Positions 1 through 9,854 are shown, counted from the first letter of the stretch. The stretch: DNA of 64,000 nucleotides from Acidobacterium sp. (GCA_002737365.1 NSIL01000010.1:38835-102834), one strand, 5' to 3'. Notes: generated by a model from the sequence alone, not told the origin. Numbers and translations: made by a program.

Positions 1-1224
1 ATGACCCGTGGCGACAATCCTTTAGGTTTGTCAACCGCAGCCCAGCACTTCGAGGAATCGGCCATTCGTCGCGCCGGCATTCTCGGCGCCGCTGTGCCCG
101 GATTGATCTCGCTGGCGGCAGGGTATCCCTCGCCGGAGGTGTTTCCGTGGGACGACCTCGCGTCGATCACCGCCGATCTGCTGGCCAGGCGGGACGGCAA
201 CACGCTGCAGTACGGTGCGACGCGCGGCTATCGGCCGCTGCTCGAGCAACTGATCGCGAAGACGCTGCACGACCGGAGCATCACGGCCGCGTTCGAGGAC
301 ATGATCATCACTACCGGCTCGCAGCAGGGCCTCGACCTGGTGGGCCGCGTGCTGATCGATCCGGGCGACGTGATCCTGGTCGAGTTGCCGACTTACAGCG
401 GCGCGATCGCCGCGTTCCACAACTTGCAGGGACAGTTCGCCGGAGTGCCGCAAGACAGCGAAGGCATTGATCTCGTGGCGCTCGAGACCGCCATCGCTCG
501 CCTCAAGACCGACGGCAAGACGGCCAAATTCATTTACGTCACGCCGAACTTCCAGAACCCGGCCGGCCTGCTCATGAGCCGAGCGAGGCGACTCGCGTTG
601 CTGGAGTTCGCACGACGGCATGAGCTGTTGATCCTCGAGGACGACCCGTACGGCTCGATCTACTTCGAGGACGTCACCACGGCCGCCGACACGCGACCGA
701 TCAAGGCTGATGACACTGACGGCCGCGTGATCTACCTTGGAAGTTTCTCCAAGGTGCTCGTGCCAGGCCTCCGTGTGGCGTGGCTCGTGGCGCCACGCGA
801 GATCGCGCAGAGGGTCGAGCTGGCCAAGCAAGCCACCGATATCTGCAGCAGCGTCTTCGATCAGCGCATCGTCCACGGCGCCATGGACCGCGGCGTGGTC
901 GATCGCATTGCGCCGGGACTGCGGGCGCACTACCAGGCGAAGCGCAGCGTGATGGAGCAGGCGTTGCAGTCGACGCTGGCCGGCCGCGTCACGTGGACGT
1001 CACCTCGCGGTGGCTTCTTCTTGTGGATCGCGCTGCCCGCGGGTCTGGATGATCGGGCGTTGTTCGATCGGGCGCTGGCCGCAAAGGTCAGCTTCGTGCT
1101 GGGCAGCGCGTTCTTCGTTGACGGGCAGGGCCACGGATTTGCGCGGCTGTCGTTCGCGGGCACCAGCCACGAACAGATCACCGAGGGCATTGCCCGGCTC
1201 GCGGCCGCCATCAACAGCCACTGA
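1..1224 (+). CDS. PLP-dependent class I/II aminotransferase (2-aminoadipate/MocR-type fold)
   Basis: A fold-type I PLP enzyme of 407 residues that should transfer an amino group between an amino acid and a 2-oxo acid in the cytoplasm. The PLP-binding lysine lies in GSFSKVLVPGLR (about residue 250), and the YVTPNFQNPAG segment is the usual substrate/cofactor loop. The sequence is closest in style to the 2-aminoadipate transaminase/LysN group and to the catalytic half of MocR regulators. The ATG is the first base of the window, so an upstream extension, such as a GntR DNA-binding domain, cannot be excluded. The length fits a free-standing aminotransferase. The exact substrate is not readable from sequence. 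Confidence 0.85.
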   Translation: MTRGDNPLGLSTAAQHFEESAIRRAGILGAAVPGLISLAAGYPSPEVFPWDDLASITADLLARRDGNTLQYGATRGYRPLLEQLIAKTLHDRSITAAFEDMIITTGSQQGLDLVGRVLIDPGDVILVELPTYSGAIAAFHNLQGQFAGVPQDSEGIDLVALETAIARLKTDGKTAKFIYVTPNFQNPAGLLMSRARRLALLEFARRHELLILEDDPYGSIYFEDVTTAADTRPIKADDTDGRVIYLGSFSKVLVPGLRVAWLVAPREIAQRVELAKQATDICSSVFDQRIVHGAMDRGVVDRIAPGLRAHYQAKRSVMEQALQSTLAGRVTWTSPRGGFFLWIALPAGLDDRALFDRALAAKVSFVLGSAFFVDGQGHGFARLSFAGTSHEQITEGIARLAAAINSH

Positions 1225-1498
1225 GCAAATACCGCCGCCGATGAGACGCCGATTGTGCACCGATCTGGTTGGGGTCAGACTGGACTATCGAGATAGGCCG
1301 ATCGGTCTATTCCTTCAGACGGAGGCCATGGTTAAGCTTGAAGTATCTGTGTTCAAGAGGCCGACCGCGCGTTTGACGCGAACCCGCGCCGGCACTAGAC
1401 TCCGCTCGAGTGCTGAAGGTGGACTAGGTTGTTCTGCCGACTACTTGTTAGACCGGTATCTTGGTTTGGCCCGTCGGTTCTGTTAGCGTTGCAGAGTG

Positions 1499-1732
1499 AT
1501 GACGACCGCTTACTTCGAGGCGATGCGCGCGCGCCCGGATCGAGCCGTCATCAGGCTCGAATGGCTTGACCGAGCCGTCAAGTCCCCGATTCGCGAAGTG
1601 ATCCAGCAAGACGGGCGTATTCGCCGGTGGGCAGTCATCCCCGAGGCTGAAGGGAAGCACCTTCGCGTGGTGCTGCTTCCGGATGGTGAGACCGTGCACC
1701 ACGCGTTTTTCGACCGTGGGTTTAAATCATGA
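1499..1732 (+). CDS. Small protein paired with DUF2283 gene (DUF4258-like)
   Basis: A 77-residue basic protein that I do not recognise with certainty. Its pattern (a conserved DGRIRRWAVIPE core, then a hydrophobic LRVVLLPDG strand and a final aromatic/basic end) resembles the small DUF4258-type proteins often found directly upstream of DUF2283 genes. The stop overlaps the next ATG (ATGA), so the two are translationally coupled. A GTG lies one codon upstream of the chosen ATG. Such pairs are sometimes annotated as toxin-antitoxin-like modules, but nothing here proves toxicity. Confidence 0.6.
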   Translation: MTTAYFEAMRARPDRAVIRLEWLDRAVKSPIREVIQQDGRIRRWAVIPEAEGKHLRVVLLPDGETVHHAFFDRGFKS

Positions 1733-1926
1733 GAATTCGCTACTTCACCGACACCGATACCTTGCTGATTGAGTTCAAAGATCGCCCAGTGGCGGAAACG
1801 CGCGACCTCGATGAGAATACGATTCTCGACGTCGACGTAGATGGCAACATCTGCTCGATCACGATTGAGCACGCTTCTCAGCGGACCGATATTCCGCAGT
1901 TCTCGTACGAGCAGGTCACGGCCTAA
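1729..1926 (+). CDS. DUF2283 family protein
   Basis: A 65-residue acidic protein with the family's typical opening (MRIRYFTDTDTLLIEF) and the ETRDLDENTILDVD core ending in an ITIEHAS strand. The DUF2283 function is unknown. The gene follows its small basic partner with a 4-bp ATGA overlap, which supports co-expression of a basic/acidic protein pair. Nothing regulatory could be recognised in the roughly 270 bp upstream of the pair, which hold no gene. Confidence 0.8.
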   Translation: MRIRYFTDTDTLLIEFKDRPVAETRDLDENTILDVDVDGNICSITIEHASQRTDIPQFSYEQVTA

Positions 1927-1963
1927 CAGCCGCTGCAGACGACAGAACCACATCGAGGTCGGC

Positions 1964-3307
1964 ATGTCCAGGACACCGTGCACGGCTTGTAGCGTCAGGC
2001 GGCACCAAGGCCGCAGGCTCTGTACATCGCTCGTTGCGTTCGCCGTATGCGCTGTCGTAGTCTCCTGCGCCTCGCCGTCTCGCGACGAGCAGGCGAAGCC
2101 CGGCGAGCCGTCGCCATACCTGCTGGTGTCTGCCGGAGATGCCGACGACGCCGACAGCGACTTTCTCGCCGTCATCGACCTGCGGGCCGGCAGTTCCGAC
2201 ATCGGCACGGCAATTTCGACACTGCCGACCGGCATGAAAGCGTCGATGCCGCATCACATGGAATATGTGATGCCGCCGGTCGGCGAGCTGCTCTTCATGA
2301 ACGCCCACCACCACGAGATGAGCATGCTGGTGGATGTTTCGAACCCTCGCGTGCTTCGTTTGGCGAAGACGTTCATGCCTCCCGCGCCGCTGCGGTACCC
2401 GCACGACTACACGCGCACGCCCAAGGGCACGCGCCTGGTCGGCTTCTTGCGCAGCGAGGGCCAGAGCATCGATCCCGCTGAAACCGTCACGCCTGGCAAC
2501 CACGGCGGCATCGCGGAGTACAGCGCCGACGCGGAGCTGCTGCGCACGGCGGTGGCCGGCGATGCGAGCGGCAAGCCCGTCCGCCCCTACGCGTTCGCGC
2601 TGCTCCCGGAGCTCGACCGGCTCGTGGTGACCAGTGCCCCCATGATGGAGAACGCGTCGGCCGACGTGCTGCAGGTTTATCGCTACTCGGACTTCACGCT
2701 CCTCAAGACGATCGACCTGCCGGCTGGCAGGCTTACTGACGGACAGGAGGTGGCTGGCTCTCAGCGCGCAGGTTTCGGTCCGCGCGTGCTCCAGGATGGG
2801 TCGGTCTTTCTCAACAGCTATGGCTGCACGTTCTACCGGCTGAGCGAGATCGGCAGCGACCAGCCACGGCTAGATACCTATTTTGCGTTGGATACACCAC
2901 CGCCGACGAGGCTCGGCTCGATCCGCGGCGCATGCGGCATTCCAGTGGTCTTCGGGCACTACTGGATCAATCCCGCGGGGAAGCTGCACAGCGTCGTCGT
3001 GCTCGACATCGCCAACCCTGCGAGCCCACGCGAAGTGTTCCGCCTCAAGACACCGGACACCTTCAACCCGCACTGGCTGGCGCGCGACCCGCAGTCCAAC
3101 CGGCTGGTGCTCGGCGCCGAGCTTGGCGGCGAAGAAGGCTTCTTCATCCTGCGCTTCGATGACCAGACCGGACAGTTGACCTTCGATCCCGCATTGAGCG
3201 GCGAGGGGCAGGCCGGCTATGTCAGTCTCAAGAAGCCGACCTGGCCGCACGGATCCTCGGGCGCAGCATGGGGGCACGCCGCGTTGTTCTTGCGGGAATC
3301 TCGCTAG
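1964..3307 (+). CDS. Beta-propeller lipoprotein (selenium-binding/YVTN-like)
   Basis: A 447-residue exported lipoprotein. Starting at ATG 1964 gives a basic N-terminus, a hydrophobic stretch and a lipobox-like VVSC at about residue 34, so the longer ORF start inside the DUF2283 gene is rejected. The mature part shows repeating propeller-like blades. Histidine-rich segments (PHHMEY, NAHHHEMS, PHDYTR) and a terminal WPHGSSGAAWGH motif recall the SBP56/selenium-binding propeller family. The enzymatic role is not established; a periplasmic binding or redox function is possible. It stands alone, followed by about 270 bp without a gene. Confidence 0.65.
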   Translation: MSRTPCTACSVRRHQGRRLCTSLVAFAVCAVVVSCASPSRDEQAKPGEPSPYLLVSAGDADDADSDFLAVIDLRAGSSDIGTAISTLPTGMKASMPHHMEYVMPPVGELLFMNAHHHEMSMLVDVSNPRVLRLAKTFMPPAPLRYPHDYTRTPKGTRLVGFLRSEGQSIDPAETVTPGNHGGIAEYSADAELLRTAVAGDASGKPVRPYAFALLPELDRLVVTSAPMMENASADVLQVYRYSDFTLLKTIDLPAGRLTDGQEVAGSQRAGFGPRVLQDGSVFLNSYGCTFYRLSEIGSDQPRLDTYFALDTPPPTRLGSIRGACGIPVVFGHYWINPAGKLHSVVVLDIANPASPREVFRLKTPDTFNPHWLARDPQSNRLVLGAELGGEEGFFILRFDDQTGQLTFDPALSGEGQAGYVSLKKPTWPHGSSGAAWGHAALFLRESR

Positions 3308-3365
3308 GGCAGGAGGCTCGTCTGGCGCTCAAGGAGTTCCTTCAGAAGTACGTCTTGAATCGAAT

Positions 3366-3390
3366 GGCTGGCTAACTTCAGTTAGCAGCC
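3366..3390. terminator. Hairpin downstream of the propeller lipoprotein
   Basis: GCTAAC and GTTAGC are exact reverse complements separated by TTCA, and the stem extends outward as GGCT/AGCC with one bulged G. It lies about 60 bp after the lipoprotein stop. There is no clear T tract, so termination is only a reasonable guess. Nothing else was recognised in the 3308-3576 gap. Confidence 0.4.
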
Positions 3391-3576
3391 GGCGTTCGAC
3401 AGCCGGGTGCTCACCGAGGCCTGGATTCGCCGCGGCTCAGGCCGAGTACGTTAAGCCGGTTGGGGTTTCGGGTAGCGGGGGAGGGGAGTCTGGGTAGAGT
3501 GAGCCCCCGAGGGAGAGATAGTCTGAGCTCCCGTGAGTGGATTGAATCGGTGTCCAATCTGCGCCTAATCGGTGGC

Positions 3577-4659
3577 CTAGGGCACGGCCGGGTGGCCCGG
3601 CAGTTCACCAAGCACCGCCGGCACCGGCTCGAATCGCTGGGCGAATCCCTGCAACTGGCCGTCGCGGCTGACCGTCACCAGCCTCACGGCCGTGGGCCGC
3701 GCCTCGCGCCGGAAGAACGGCTGCAGGCCCAGTTCACCGGCAGACTGGACAGTGACCGTGGCCTTGCCCAGCTCAAGGTCAAAACCGGCGATCGCCGAAC
3801 CGACGAGCGGCATCAGCACCATGTTCGGCAGCGGCAGGGGACTGCCTGACGGCCGCGACGGCAGCGAGACACTCCACCGCAGGTTGCCGCTCTTGCGGTC
3901 GACGGCGCGCAGCACGTTGTCGCGCGCCGCGAAGTAGATGCGCTTTGAATCGGCGGCCGGCAGCCCCGACACATCGCCGCCGACGCGCCACCTCCAACGG
4001 TCGCGGCCAGTGGTCAGGCTCACGCTCACGACATCGCGACCGGCCGTGCCGAACACCAGTTGATCATCGAGCGCGAGCAAACCCGTGATGCGAGACGCCA
4101 GCGTTCGCGTCCAGGTAGTCTCACCGGAGGCCAGCAGGACTGACACGAGCCGATTGTCGGCCAGCGGCAAGTACAAGCGGTCCAGGGCTGGCGCCGGCGC
4201 GGTGGCGAGTGGCGCGCCAAGCGGTTGCCGCCAGACCAGCGTGCCGTCCGAGGCGCGGAACGCGGCCAGATCACCATTGGGAGTCGAGGCGAGTAGCCAG
4301 CCGGTGTCCCAATAGAGCGGCACCGCCGCGCCACCCGGGAGCGGCGTGCGCCAACGCGTCGCGCCAGTCAGCGCATCGCGGGCTTCAATGGACGATTCCG
4401 TGGTGGTAAAGACCAGGCCTTCGCCAGTGGCCGGCGTGAACGCGGTCGCAAGGTCCAGGCGCCACCGCACGGTCCCAGAATCAAGATCCACAGCCACGAG
4501 TTGGCCGCCCTTGAGGGGAACGTAGGCCGTCGTCGCGTCAAACCCCGCCGCGGCCACGGGTGGCGTGTCGAAGGGAATCGACCAGCGCGGGTCGAGCGGC
4601 GCCACCGTGGTGACGGGAGCCTGAAAAATCGCGACCAGCGCCGCGAACAAAAGAGCCAT
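3577..4659 (-). CDS. PQQ-like beta-propeller repeat protein (BamB-like fold)
   Basis: A 360-residue secreted protein with a hydrophobic N-terminal signal segment (MALLFAALVAIFQAP). At least six WD/PQQ-type blades are visible, each with the pattern AxDxxTGxxxW (for example DLDSGTVRWR, DALTGATRWR, ASDGTLVWR, DRKSGNLRWS). The fold is shared by BamB and by quinoprotein-like scaffold proteins. There is no lipobox and no Bam-complex neighbour, so a true BamB assignment is unsafe. It is transcribed divergently from guaA across a gap of about 40 bp. Confidence 0.75.
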   Translation of the reverse strand: MALLFAALVAIFQAPVTTVAPLDPRWSIPFDTPPVAAAGFDATTAYVPLKGGQLVAVDLDSGTVRWRLDLATAFTPATGEGLVFTTTESSIEARDALTGATRWRTPLPGGAAVPLYWDTGWLLASTPNGDLAAFRASDGTLVWRQPLGAPLATAPAPALDRLYLPLADNRLVSVLLASGETTWTRTLASRITGLLALDDQLVFGTAGRDVVSVSLTTGRDRWRWRVGGDVSGLPAADSKRIYFAARDNVLRAVDRKSGNLRWSVSLPSRPSGSPLPLPNMVLMPLVGSAIAGFDLELGKATVTVQSAGELGLQPFFRREARPTAVRLVTVSRDGQLQGFAQRFEPVPAVLGELPGHPAVP

Positions 4660-4666
4660 CAGCCCA

Positions 4667-4672
4667 TATAAT
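4667..4672 (+). promoter_or_regulatory. -10 element for guaA
   Basis: An exact TATAAT lies 28 bp upstream of the guaA GTG start, in the divergent gap with the PQQ-propeller gene. No good TTGACA-like -35 is visible at 16-18 bp upstream, so the promoter may be of extended or activator-dependent type. Confidence 0.45.
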
Positions 4673-4700
4673 AGCGGCTTACCCTCTCATTCGAGATTTC

Positions 4701-6242
4701 GTGGCCCACCAAACCATCATCGTTCTGGATTTCGGCTCGCAGTTTACCCAGCTGATCGCTCGCCGTTTGCGCGAGTTGTCGGTGTACTGCGAAGTACTCC
4801 CGTTCAACACGTCACTCGACGCCATCAAGGCCAAGGCGCCCATTGGCGTCATCCTGTCCGGTGGACCGAGTAGCGTTGATGAAGAGGGGGCACCACGCTG
4901 CGATCGTGCAGTGCTCGATCTTGGCGTCCCCGCGCTGGGCATCTGCTACGGCATGCAGTTGATGACCGACATGCTGGGCGGCACGCTGGGCCGCTCCGCG
5001 CATCGCGAATTCGGCCATGCGCTCGTCCGACGCCAGCCGGCGACGGCCTCGCGTTTGCTGAAGGGAATCCCGGACGAGCTGAAGGTGTGGGCCAGCCACG
5101 GCGACTTCGTCGCCACGGCGCCGCCCGGCTTTACCGTCGCCGCCACCAGTGACAACGCGCCCGTGGCCGTCATGGAAGCGCCGGAACACGGCTACTACGC
5201 CATGCTGTTCCACCCCGAGGTCGCTCACACCGATCGCGGCACCGAGCTGCTCCGTAATTTTGCGTTCGACGTCTGCGGCGGCACTGGCGACTGGACCACC
5301 GCTTCGTTCATTGATGAGGCCACGGCGCGCATCAAGGCCCAGGTGGGCCGCGGGCGAGTGGTGTGCGGATTGTCAGGCGGGGTCGACTCTACGGTCGCGG
5401 CAACGATCATCCATCGCGCCATCGGCGATCACCTGCAGTGCATCTTCGTGGACAACGGCCTCTTGCGGCTGAACGAGGCGCAGCAGGTGGTGGAGCGCTA
5501 CAAGAAACTGGCGCTGCCGGTGCACCACGTGGATGCGACCGACATCTTCCTCACGCGGCTCGCCGGCGTGACTGACCCCGAGAAGAAGCGCAAGATCATC
5601 GGCGCCGCCTTTATCGACGTGTTCAACGACAAGGCTCAAGCGCTCGGCAACTTCGACTTCCTCGCGCAGGGCACGCTCTATCCGGATGTGATCGAATCGG
5701 TCTCGGTGCGTGGTCCGTCGGCCACCATCAAGAGCCATCACAACGTCGGTGGCCTGCCGGAAGGCATGAAGTTCAAGCTGGTCGAACCGCTGCGCGAGCT
5801 GTTCAAGGACGAAGTGCGGCGGGTCGGCCGCGACCTCGGCATCGAGAAAGAATTCCTGATCCGCCAACCCTTCCCTGGGCCGGGCCTCGCGGTCCGCATT
5901 CTCGGCGACATCACGCGCGACAAGATTGCGCTGCTGCAGAAGGCCGATGCGATCGTCGCGGATGAAGTCCGCAAGGCCGGCTGGTACGAGCGCATCTGGC
6001 AAAGCTTCGCCGTGTTGCTGCCGGTGCAGAGCGTCGGTGTGATGGGCGATGCCCGCACTTACGAATTCACGGTGGCCGTGCGCGCGGTGGAAAGCCTCGA
6101 CGGCATGACCGCCGACTGGGCGCGCCTGCCGCACGACCTGCTCGCCTCGATCTCGTCGCGCATCGTCAACGAAGTGCGCGGCATCAACCGCGTCGTCTAC
6201 GACATCAGCTCCAAGCCGCCGTCAACCATTGAATGGGAATGA
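4701..6242 (+). CDS. guaA: GMP synthase (glutamine-hydrolysing)
   Basis: Converts XMP to GMP using glutamine and ATP, the last step of guanine nucleotide synthesis. The 513-residue protein has the family's full layout. An N-terminal class I glutamine amidotransferase has its nucleophile cysteine in GICYGMQ (about residue 82) and its histidine/glutamate in FHPEVAHT. The ATP pyrophosphatase domain carries the PP-loop SGGVDST (about residue 226). The C-terminal dimerisation domain ends in the typical KPPSTIEWE. The start is GTG. It is the first gene of a long plus-strand run and is followed 61 bp later by dnaE. Confidence 0.98.
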   Translation: MAHQTIIVLDFGSQFTQLIARRLRELSVYCEVLPFNTSLDAIKAKAPIGVILSGGPSSVDEEGAPRCDRAVLDLGVPALGICYGMQLMTDMLGGTLGRSAHREFGHALVRRQPATASRLLKGIPDELKVWASHGDFVATAPPGFTVAATSDNAPVAVMEAPEHGYYAMLFHPEVAHTDRGTELLRNFAFDVCGGTGDWTTASFIDEATARIKAQVGRGRVVCGLSGGVDSTVAATIIHRAIGDHLQCIFVDNGLLRLNEAQQVVERYKKLALPVHHVDATDIFLTRLAGVTDPEKKRKIIGAAFIDVFNDKAQALGNFDFLAQGTLYPDVIESVSVRGPSATIKSHHNVGGLPEGMKFKLVEPLRELFKDEVRRVGRDLGIEKEFLIRQPFPGPGLAVRILGDITRDKIALLQKADAIVADEVRKAGWYERIWQSFAVLLPVQSVGVMGDARTYEFTVAVRAVESLDGMTADWARLPHDLLASISSRIVNEVRGINRVVYDISSKPPSTIEWE

Positions 6243-6303
6243 TCAGGGGGCGCCCCTCGGGCGTGGGCGGCGCCTGGCGCCGTAGGCCGATGGTGGGTCG
6301 GTC

Positions 6304-9300
6304 ATGACAGACTTCGTCCACCTTCACCTGCACACCGAGTTCTCGCTACTCGACGGCGCCTGCCGCATCGACGAGTTGCTGGACGAAGCCGCACGACTGA
6401 AGATGCCGGCGCTGGCCGTGACCGAACACGGCAACATGTTTTCGTCGGTGATGTTCCACGATGCCGCGCGCAAGCGTGGCATCAACCCCATTCTCGGCTG
6501 CGAGGTCTACGTCGCGCCGGGCGATCGCCGCGATAAGAGCGGCACGCCCGGCGAGACCGCCAACCACCTGGTGTTGCTGGCCGAAAACGAGCAGGGGTTC
6601 AAGAACTTGATCAAGCTGGTCTCTTCTGGCTACACCGAGGGCTTCTACTACAAACCGCGCATCGACAAGCAACTCCTCGCGCGGCACGCCGAAGGACTGA
6701 TTGGCCTGAGCAGTTGCCTCAAGGGTGAAGTGGCGTGCGGGATTCGCGCCGAGCAGATGCCCAAGGCCCTCGCCGCTGCCGCGCAGTATCGCGACATTCT
6801 GGGTAAGGGCAACTTTTTCCTCGAAATGCAGTTCCAGGGCATTGAGGAGCAGCGCATCGTCAACAACGGCTTACTCCCGATCGCGCGCGACTTGGAGATG
6901 CCGCTGGTCGTCACCAACGACGTGCACTACCTGCGGCACGGCGACCACAAGCCGCACGACATCCTGCTGTGCATTGGCACCGGCAAGTCGGTCAACGACG
7001 AGAATCGCCTGAAGTATCACGGCGACCAGTTCTTCCTGAAGACCGCTGCGCAGATGGCCGAGGTGTTCGGGGACTATCCCGAGGCGATGAAGAACACGCT
7101 GTTGATCGCCGAGCGCTGCGACGTGACCATTCCGTCGGGCCAGAACCACCTGCCGAAGTTCGCTGTCCCCGAGGGCTACACGCTCGACGAGTACTTCGAG
7201 CACGTCACCCGCGAAGGCTTTAAGCTGCGGCTGGAGCGCCTGCGCCAGGTCGACGACAAGGGCGAGCTTCGCCACACCCTGGCGGAGTACGACGAACGTC
7301 TCGCCTACGAAATCGCCATGATCAAGAAGATGGAATACCCCGGGTACTTCATGATCGTGTGGGATTTCATCCGCTATGCGCGCGAGCACGGCATCCCGGT
7401 CGGACCCGGCCGCGGGTCGGCCGCCGGCAGCCTGGTGGCCTGGGCCCTGCGCATTACCGACGTCGATCCGCTGCACTACGACCTGATTTTCGAGCGCTTC
7501 CTGAATCCCGAGCGCGTGTCGCTGCCTGATATCGACGTCGACTTCTGCGAGCGGCGGCGTGGGGAAGTGATCGCCTACGTGACCGAGAAGTACGGTCGCG
7601 AGAACGTCTCGCAGATCATCACCTTCGGCACGATGAAGGCCAAGGCGGTCATTCGCGATGTCGGCCGCGTCATGGACATGCCGTACGCGGACGTCGACAA
7701 GATCGCCAAGCAGATTCCGCCGGCGCTCGACATGACCCTCGAGAAGGCGCTGGCCGAGAATCCCATCCTGCGCGATATGGCCCGCGCTGACAGCCGCGTC
7801 AACGACGTGCTGGAAATGGGCAAGCGGCTCGAGGGGGTGTCGAGAAACGCCGGCGTCCACGCGGCCGGCGTCGTGATCGCGCCAGGACCGATCACCGACT
7901 ACGCCCCGCTCTACAAGAGCAACCGCGACGAAATCACGACCCAGTGGGCCATGAAAGAGGTCGAGCGCGTCGGCCTGCTGAAGATGGACTTTCTCGGCCT
8001 GAGCACGCTCACGCTGATCAACGACGCGCTCGCTGAGATCAAGCGCACCGAGAATATCGTCCTCGACATTGACAACGTGCCGCTCGATGATGCGAAGACG
8101 TATCAGTTGTTTATCGAGGGCCAGACCTACGGAATTTTCCAGTTTGAGAGCTCGGGCATGCGCGAGATTCTGCGACGCGCCAAGCCGCAACGGCTCGAAG
8201 ACCTGATCGCCATGAACGCCCTGTATCGTCCCGGTCCGCTCAAGGGCGGCATGGTCGACGATTACATCAACCGCAAGGCGGGACGCAGCGTGGTGAAATA
8301 CGACCTGCCGATCCTGGAGCCGGTGCTGGCCGACACCTACGGCGTCATTGCCTACCAGGAACAGGTCATGCGCATGGCGTCGGTGGTGGCCGGCTTCACC
8401 ATGGGCCAGTCCGACGTACTCCGCAAGGCCATGGGTAAAAAAGATCCCAAGGTCATGGCGACGCAGCGCGAAGCTTTTATGAAGGGCGCGCTGGAGAAGC
8501 AGGTCAACGAAAAGAAGGCCAGCAAGATTTTCGAGTTGATGGAGTACTTCGCCGGCTATGGCTTCAACAAGTCGCACTCCACGGCCTACGCGTTCCTGGC
8601 CTACCAGACGGCATATCTCAAGGCGAATTTCCCCAGGCATTTTGCCGCCGCACTGTTGACCATCGAAGCCGCCAACACCGAGAAGTTGGCGGTCTACATC
8701 GGCGAATCGCGCGAGCGCGGCATCGCGGTACTGCCGCCCGACATCAACGTCAGCCAGTTGCACTTCACGGTGGTCCCGGAAGGGGTGCGGTTCGGGCTCA
8801 CCGCCATCAAGGGTCTGGGCGAAGGCGCCATCCGCAGCCTGATCGAGGTGCGCGAGCGGGCGGGGCGGATCACCTCCGTTCATCAGCTCTGCGAAGAACT
8901 AGACCTGCGGCTGGTGAACAAGAAGGTGCTCGAAGCACTGGTGCGCTCAGGCGCGTGTGACAGCCTGGTGCCCAAGGACATCCCGCTGACGGCCGGTCGC
9001 GCCAAGTTGTTTGGCGCCGTCGACAGCGCCATTGAACACGGCAACCGCACGCAGCGCGATCGCGATCAAGGTCAGGCCGACTTGTTTGGCGGCGGGGAAG
9101 AGGGCGGACTCTCGATCATCCGTCTTCCCGATGCTCCGCCCTGGACCGAGATGGAGTTGCTGTCGCACGAGAAGGAGGCGCTCGGTCTCTATCTCAGTGG
9201 CCACCCGATCAATCGCCACGCGGAGAGCCTGCGCGCGTTCGGCGCGAAGACCGTGGGCGACCTGACGCTCAGCGAAATCCCGGAGGGTGTCGACGGCGCC

Positions 9301-9825
9301 ACAGGCCGGTTGGTCCTGGACGATGTCTATGTCGGCGGTATTGTCGGCGGCATTCGCAGCCTGAAGACCAAGAAGGGCGATCCGATGTGCGTGTTCACGC
9401 TCGAGGATCACCAGAGCTCGGTCGAAGTGGTAGTGTTCCCGGAAATGTACGGCAAGCACCGGACGGTGATCGAGAATGGTGCGCTGCTGCTGGTTCGCGG
9501 CAAGTTCGAGCGCGATGAAGAGAATTCGCGGTTCCAGTGCACCGACATGATGCCGCTGGCGCTGCTCAAGGAGCGGCTGTCGCGCGGGGTCAGGATCCGG
9601 TTGAAGGCGACCTGCCCGCGTGAGACGATTGAGGCGCTATGGGAGCTGCTGCCCAAGCACCGTGGCGACCGGCCGGTGGCTCTCGAGGTCGAGTTGAACG
9701 GCGGCGCTCACCACGTCATCGTTCGCGCCGACGTCACCGCCTCGATCCGCGTCCGGACATCGGAACAGTTTGTGGCCGATGTGGAGCGCATTTGCGGCCC
9801 GGGCTCCGTGACCGTACATTCCTGA
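6304..9825 (+). CDS. dnaE: DNA polymerase III subunit alpha
   Basis: The catalytic subunit of the replicative polymerase, 1173 residues, the usual DnaE1 length. The N-terminal PHP domain opens with FVHLHLHTEFSLLDG. The catalytic aspartates lie in PDIDVDF (D409, D411, near residue 410) and in KMDFLGLST (about D562). Helix-hairpin-helix, OB-fold (GIVGGIRSLKTKKGD) and C-terminal tau-binding regions follow in the normal order. The stop TGA overlaps an ATG that opens the accA frame, so co-transcription with accA is likely. Confidence 0.97.
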   Translation: MTDFVHLHLHTEFSLLDGACRIDELLDEAARLKMPALAVTEHGNMFSSVMFHDAARKRGINPILGCEVYVAPGDRRDKSGTPGETANHLVLLAENEQGFKNLIKLVSSGYTEGFYYKPRIDKQLLARHAEGLIGLSSCLKGEVACGIRAEQMPKALAAAAQYRDILGKGNFFLEMQFQGIEEQRIVNNGLLPIARDLEMPLVVTNDVHYLRHGDHKPHDILLCIGTGKSVNDENRLKYHGDQFFLKTAAQMAEVFGDYPEAMKNTLLIAERCDVTIPSGQNHLPKFAVPEGYTLDEYFEHVTREGFKLRLERLRQVDDKGELRHTLAEYDERLAYEIAMIKKMEYPGYFMIVWDFIRYAREHGIPVGPGRGSAAGSLVAWALRITDVDPLHYDLIFERFLNPERVSLPDIDVDFCERRRGEVIAYVTEKYGRENVSQIITFGTMKAKAVIRDVGRVMDMPYADVDKIAKQIPPALDMTLEKALAENPILRDMARADSRVNDVLEMGKRLEGVSRNAGVHAAGVVIAPGPITDYAPLYKSNRDEITTQWAMKEVERVGLLKMDFLGLSTLTLINDALAEIKRTENIVLDIDNVPLDDAKTYQLFIEGQTYGIFQFESSGMREILRRAKPQRLEDLIAMNALYRPGPLKGGMVDDYINRKAGRSVVKYDLPILEPVLADTYGVIAYQEQVMRMASVVAGFTMGQSDVLRKAMGKKDPKVMATQREAFMKGALEKQVNEKKASKIFELMEYFAGYGFNKSHSTAYAFLAYQTAYLKANFPRHFAAALLTIEAANTEKLAVYIGESRERGIAVLPPDINVSQLHFTVVPEGVRFGLTAIKGLGEGAIRSLIEVRERAGRITSVHQLCEELDLRLVNKKVLEALVRSGACDSLVPKDIPLTAGRAKLFGAVDSAIEHGNRTQRDRDQGQADLFGGGEEGGLSIIRLPDAPPWTEMELLSHEKEALGLYLSGHPINRHAESLRAFGAKTVGDLTLSEIPEGVDGATGRLVLDDVYVGGIVGGIRSLKTKKGDPMCVFTLEDHQSSVEVVVFPEMYGKHRTVIENGALLLVRGKFERDEENSRFQCTDMMPLALLKERLSRGVRIRLKATCPRETIEALWELLPKHRGDRPVALEVELNGGAHHVIVRADVTASIRVRTSEQFVADVERICGPGSVTVHS

Positions 9826-9854
9826 TGCCCAAGCCTCAAGGCCCAAGCCCCGTT

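Noticed and set aside
1225-1498. Gene or tRNA in the gap after the aminotransferase
   Set aside because: No cloverleaf, no coherent ORF; the overlapping 158-aa ORF is an arginine/serine-rich frame shadow that starts inside the aminotransferase.
6246-6283. GGGGCGCCCC palindrome and GGCGCC repeats between guaA and dnaE
   Set aside because: No loop or T tract, and the short gap suggests co-transcription, so it is not called a terminator.
6871-8883. 670-aa minus-strand ORF inside dnaE
   Set aside because: It is exactly antisense to a highly conserved gene, is histidine/arginine/glutamine-rich as expected of a GC-rich shadow frame, and shows no domain.
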